64,000 nt of DNA from Liolophura sinensis. Lineage: Eukaryota > Mollusca > Polyplacophora > Chitonida > Chitonidae. The DNA lies in the NCBI RefSeq assembly GCF_032854445.1, contig NC_088295.1, forward strand, positions 6,572,501 to 6,636,500. Direction: 5' to 3'. Both the position numbers and the translations under genes were made by a program. Positions within the stretch are counted from its first letter, which is position 1. The number at the start of each line of letters is the position of its first letter. Below, one piece after another: positions 61,318 to 64,000 of the stretch. The notes under the pieces were generated by a model that was not told where the DNA came from, ran no database searches, and saw only the letters and a list, made by a program, of their open reading frames with translations.

Positions 61318-61610
61318 GGTATATCGTCGTACTTGATTTTTCTGCCATATGAAGACGAGAAATTATTAGGTGTGTATACATATACTGCGTCTTCTGGTGG
61401 CAAGGCGATTCCTAGCCACTAAAGTGCTTCCACCACTCAACCATCACGGCAAAAACACCAGATATGACACCTCTCCCAGTCACATTATACTGACACCGGG
61501 TCAACCAGTCCCATTTCGTTGTTCTAATCTCTCAGTGCTGAGCGCCAAGCGAGACAGCAACAAGTACCATTTTTAAAGTCTTTCGGGTTTGATCCCGGGC
61601 CTCCCGACTT
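61318..61610 (-). mobile_element. SINE family B, diverged copy
   Basis: On the minus strand: GGGATCAAACCC (B-box-like), GAAAGACTTTAAAAATGG, TTGACCCGGTGTCAGTATAA, GGTGTCATATCTGGTGTTT and GTCTTCATATGGCAG followed by AAAAATCAAGTACGACG. This copy ties the 20.5-kb fragment and the 45.2-kb and 51.3-kb copies into one family. Confidence 0.8.
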
Positions 61611-61684
61611 CGGATTACACAGCGGTCACACACATTCAACCGGCTAAATTGAAATGGTAAAACCATGCGAGTGAACTGAATTGA

Positions 61685-62510
61685 ATAAACTACACTTTAT
61701 CTGAATACATGTTCCATTGTTTATTACTACATTAACTCCACTTTATCTGAATACATGTTCCATTGTTTATGACCACATAAACTACACTTTATCTGAATAC
61801 ATGTTCCATTGTTTATGACCAAATAAACTCCACTTTATCTGAATACATGTTCAGTTGTTTATGACCACATAAACTACACTTTATCTGAATACATGTTCCG
61901 TTGTTTTTTTATGACCACATAAACTACACTTCATCTGAATACATGTTCCGTTGTTTGTGATCAGATCAGACAAACTCCACTTTATCTGAATACATGTTCC
62001 GTTGTTTTTTTATGACCACATAAACTACACTTCATCTGAATACATGTTCCATTGTTTATGACCAAATAAACTTCACTTCATCTGAATACATGTTCCGTTG
62101 TTTGTGATCAGATCAGACAAACTCCACTTTATCTGAATACATGTTCCGTTGTTTATGACCACATAAACTACACTTTATCTGAATACATGTTCCATTGTTT
62201 ATGACCACATAAACTACACTTTATCTGAATACATGTTCCGTTGTTTATGACCAAATAAACTCCACTTTATCTGAGTACATGTTCCATTGTTTATGACCAA
62301 ATAAACTACACTTTACCTGAATACATGTTCCATTGTTTATGACCAGATAAACTACACTTCATCTGAATACATGTTCCGTTGTTTATGACCAGAAAAACTA
62401 CACTTTATCTGAATACATGTTCCATTGTTTATGACCAAATAAACTACACTTTATCTGAATACATGTTCCGTTGTTTGTGATCAGATAAACTACACTTTAT
62501 TTTCATGCAT
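61685..62510. repeat. 46-bp minisatellite (about 18 copies)
   Basis: The unit contains AAACTACACTTTATCTGAAT, ACATGTTCCATTGTTTATG and ACCACAT. A longer variant with GTTTGTGATCAGATCAGAC appears twice (61955 and 62100), again showing block duplication. It trails into degenerate units to about 62700. Confidence 0.94.
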
Positions 62511-63119
62511 TTTTCGCTGTATATGTACAGATAAACTACACTTTATCTTCATGCATTATCCTCGTCGTATTTATGCATGTATGTCGGCTACACTTCATTC
62601 CGATGCATGCCTCGTTAACGGCATGTGAACATATAACCTACACGTCATATTGATGTTTAGGAGTCTATGAAAAGAAAAAACTACACTTTGTCGTGATGCA
62701 TGTGCCAGTGCTAGGGGTAATGTTTACTGTTTACTCTGGTATAAACCAACTATAGCATTAACATAATTTAAACACGTGACGAATTTCGATATGCATCGGT
62801 TCGCTTCTAAATTCCCCATTACACCGAGTCGTGTTTATTAATTCATGTTTGATTAATGACAGCGATTCAGGCTGTCTAACCACGGCACATACATAATTAT
62901 TTCGATATGCATCATATACATTAGAGTGAAGCGTTCTAACAGATCAGCGAGCGGGTTTCTTCTACCTAATTTTGTATTATTGTGAGATGTGTGACCCTAC
63001 GTTGGCGTAGCAGGATCATGGTGTCTACGTTCCCTTTGCCTTTTCCCTATATCTTGATGGCATGTACGCGAAGTGGTCTCTAGTATTTGTGGTATTTTAT
63101 GTGGATGACTTGTCTTTTA
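62511..63119. other. Degenerate end of array and unique spacer
   Basis: To about 62700, diverged CTACACTT..ATGCATG units; beyond that, unique AT-rich sequence with nothing recognised. Confidence 0.5.
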
Positions 63120-63595
63120 TGTGAACGCTTGTGACTTTTGTGGACGCTGGTCTCAAATGTGGACAATGGCCTCTTATGTGGATAGTTGTATTTTATGTCG
63201 ACTCTTGTCTTATGTGAGCTGTTTTGTTATCTGAAGAACAGTTTGGACAGTGGTCTCGTATGTGGTGGTCTCTTATGTGGTGGTCTCTTATGTGGTGGTC
63301 TCCTATGTGGTGGTCTCTTATGTCTACAGAGGTCTGCTATGTGGACAGAGATCTGTTAATGTGAACAGTAATCTATTATGTGGACTGAGATCTGCTATGT
63401 GGACAAAGATCTGCTATGTGGACAGAGATCTGCTATGTGGACAGAAATCTGCTGTATGGACAGATTTTTTTATGTGGACAGAGATCTGCCGTGTGAACAG
63501 AGGTCTGTTAAGTGAACAAAGGTCTGCTATGTGGACAGAGATCTGCCATGTGGACAGAGGCCTGCTATGTGGACAGAGATTTGCTATGACTCACT
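63120..63595. repeat. 15-bp and 19-bp GTGG/GTGGACAG tandem repeats
   Basis: TCTTATGTGGTGGTC units (about five) pass into TCTGCTATGTGGACAGAGA units (about 12). Diverged GTGGAC units precede them from 63120. Confidence 0.9.
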
Positions 63596-63760
63596 TTAAA
63601 TGTATTTAATTTAAACTCATATTTATGAGTTATTTGCGAGTAACAAAGGCCAGTTAACAGAAAGCAGAGCTCAGAATTTGTGTGTAGTATCGGTATGTAG
63701 TTAGAATGACTTTGGCTGTTTTTTCACACGAAAACTGTACATGTGACTACCACAATAAAC

Positions 63761-64000
63761 GGGGCCTCCGTGGCTCAGTTGGTTAGCGCGCTAGCGCAGC
63801 GTAATGACCCAGGAGTCTTTCACCAATGCTCGCTGTGAGTTCAAATCCAGTTCATGCTGGCTTCCTCTCCGGCCGTACGTGGGAAGGTCTGCCAGCAACC
63901 TGCGGATGGTCGTGGGTTTCCCCCGGGCTGTGCCCGGTTTCCACCCGCCATAATGCTGGCCGTCGTCGTATAAGTGAAATATTCTTGAGTACGGCGTAAA
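63761..64000 (+). mobile_element. SINE family A, cut by the window end
   Basis: Intact head (GGCCTCCGTGGCTCAGTTGG) and body up to GAGTACGGCGTAAA, where the window stops before the AAAT tail. Low divergence from the 25.5-kb and 44.7-kb copies suggests a recent insertion. Confidence 0.93.

Overview
The window looks like animal nuclear DNA, most likely from a lophotrochozoan and probably a mollusc. Three things point that way: one clear multi-exon gene with GT-AG introns, two families of tRNA-headed SINEs of the kind I associate with molluscs (recalled, not searched), and a very high load of minisatellites. By my count, over a third of the 64 kb lies in tandem arrays with periods of 15-85 bp. 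Prokaryotic features (operons, Shine-Dalgarno sites, CRISPR) are absent. Nearly all long open frames here are artefacts of arrays whose period is divisible by three.

Layout: 1-4.5 kb holds three minisatellites (32, 38 and 24 bp). 4.5-12.2 kb is mostly unique non-coding DNA with a 27-bp array, SINE copies and a possible minus-strand promoter/first exon near 5.55-5.83 kb. 12.2-18.1 kb is a giant 51-bp minisatellite with higher-order structure. 18.1-28.7 kb is intergenic DNA with arrays of 41, 34, 83 and about 32 bp, and a SINE with a clean target-site duplication. 28,746-47,179 is a complete plus-strand gene for the alpha (catalytic) subunit of collagen prolyl 4-hydroxylase (P4HA). I rebuilt it as 13 coding exons, 1,632 nt, 543 residues, with every intron phase consistent. 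47.2-55.2 kb is intergenic and holds a 27-bp near-palindromic array. At 55,227-55,400 lies the first exon of a second, tandem P4HA paralogue that carries a one-base frameshift. The rest, to 64 kb, is the presumed first intron of that paralogue or intergenic DNA, with arrays of 69, 30, 46 and 19 bp and a SINE at the window end.

The P4HA product would act in the ER lumen with protein disulfide isomerase as the beta subunit. It hydroxylates proline in X-Pro-Gly collagen repeats using Fe(II), 2-oxoglutarate, O2 and ascorbate. All expected landmarks are present: signal peptide, N-terminal dimerisation region, peptide-substrate-binding domain, HxD...H iron triad, the 2-oxoglutarate lysine ten residues after the distal His, and both conserved disulfide pairs.

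The most unusual observation is that the exon-intron junctions of this gene are themselves the repeat units of minisatellites. The exon 3 donor is repeated about 48 times in intron 3. The exon 5 acceptor is triplicated (85-bp units), and the exon 5 donor with its in-frame coding end is repeated about six times (60-bp units). The array before exon 2 resembles the exon 2 acceptor. The whole of exon 7 is duplicated in a 436-bp tandem duplication; including both copies would shift the frame, and the matching segment of vertebrate P4HA1 is known to be a mutually exclusive exon pair.
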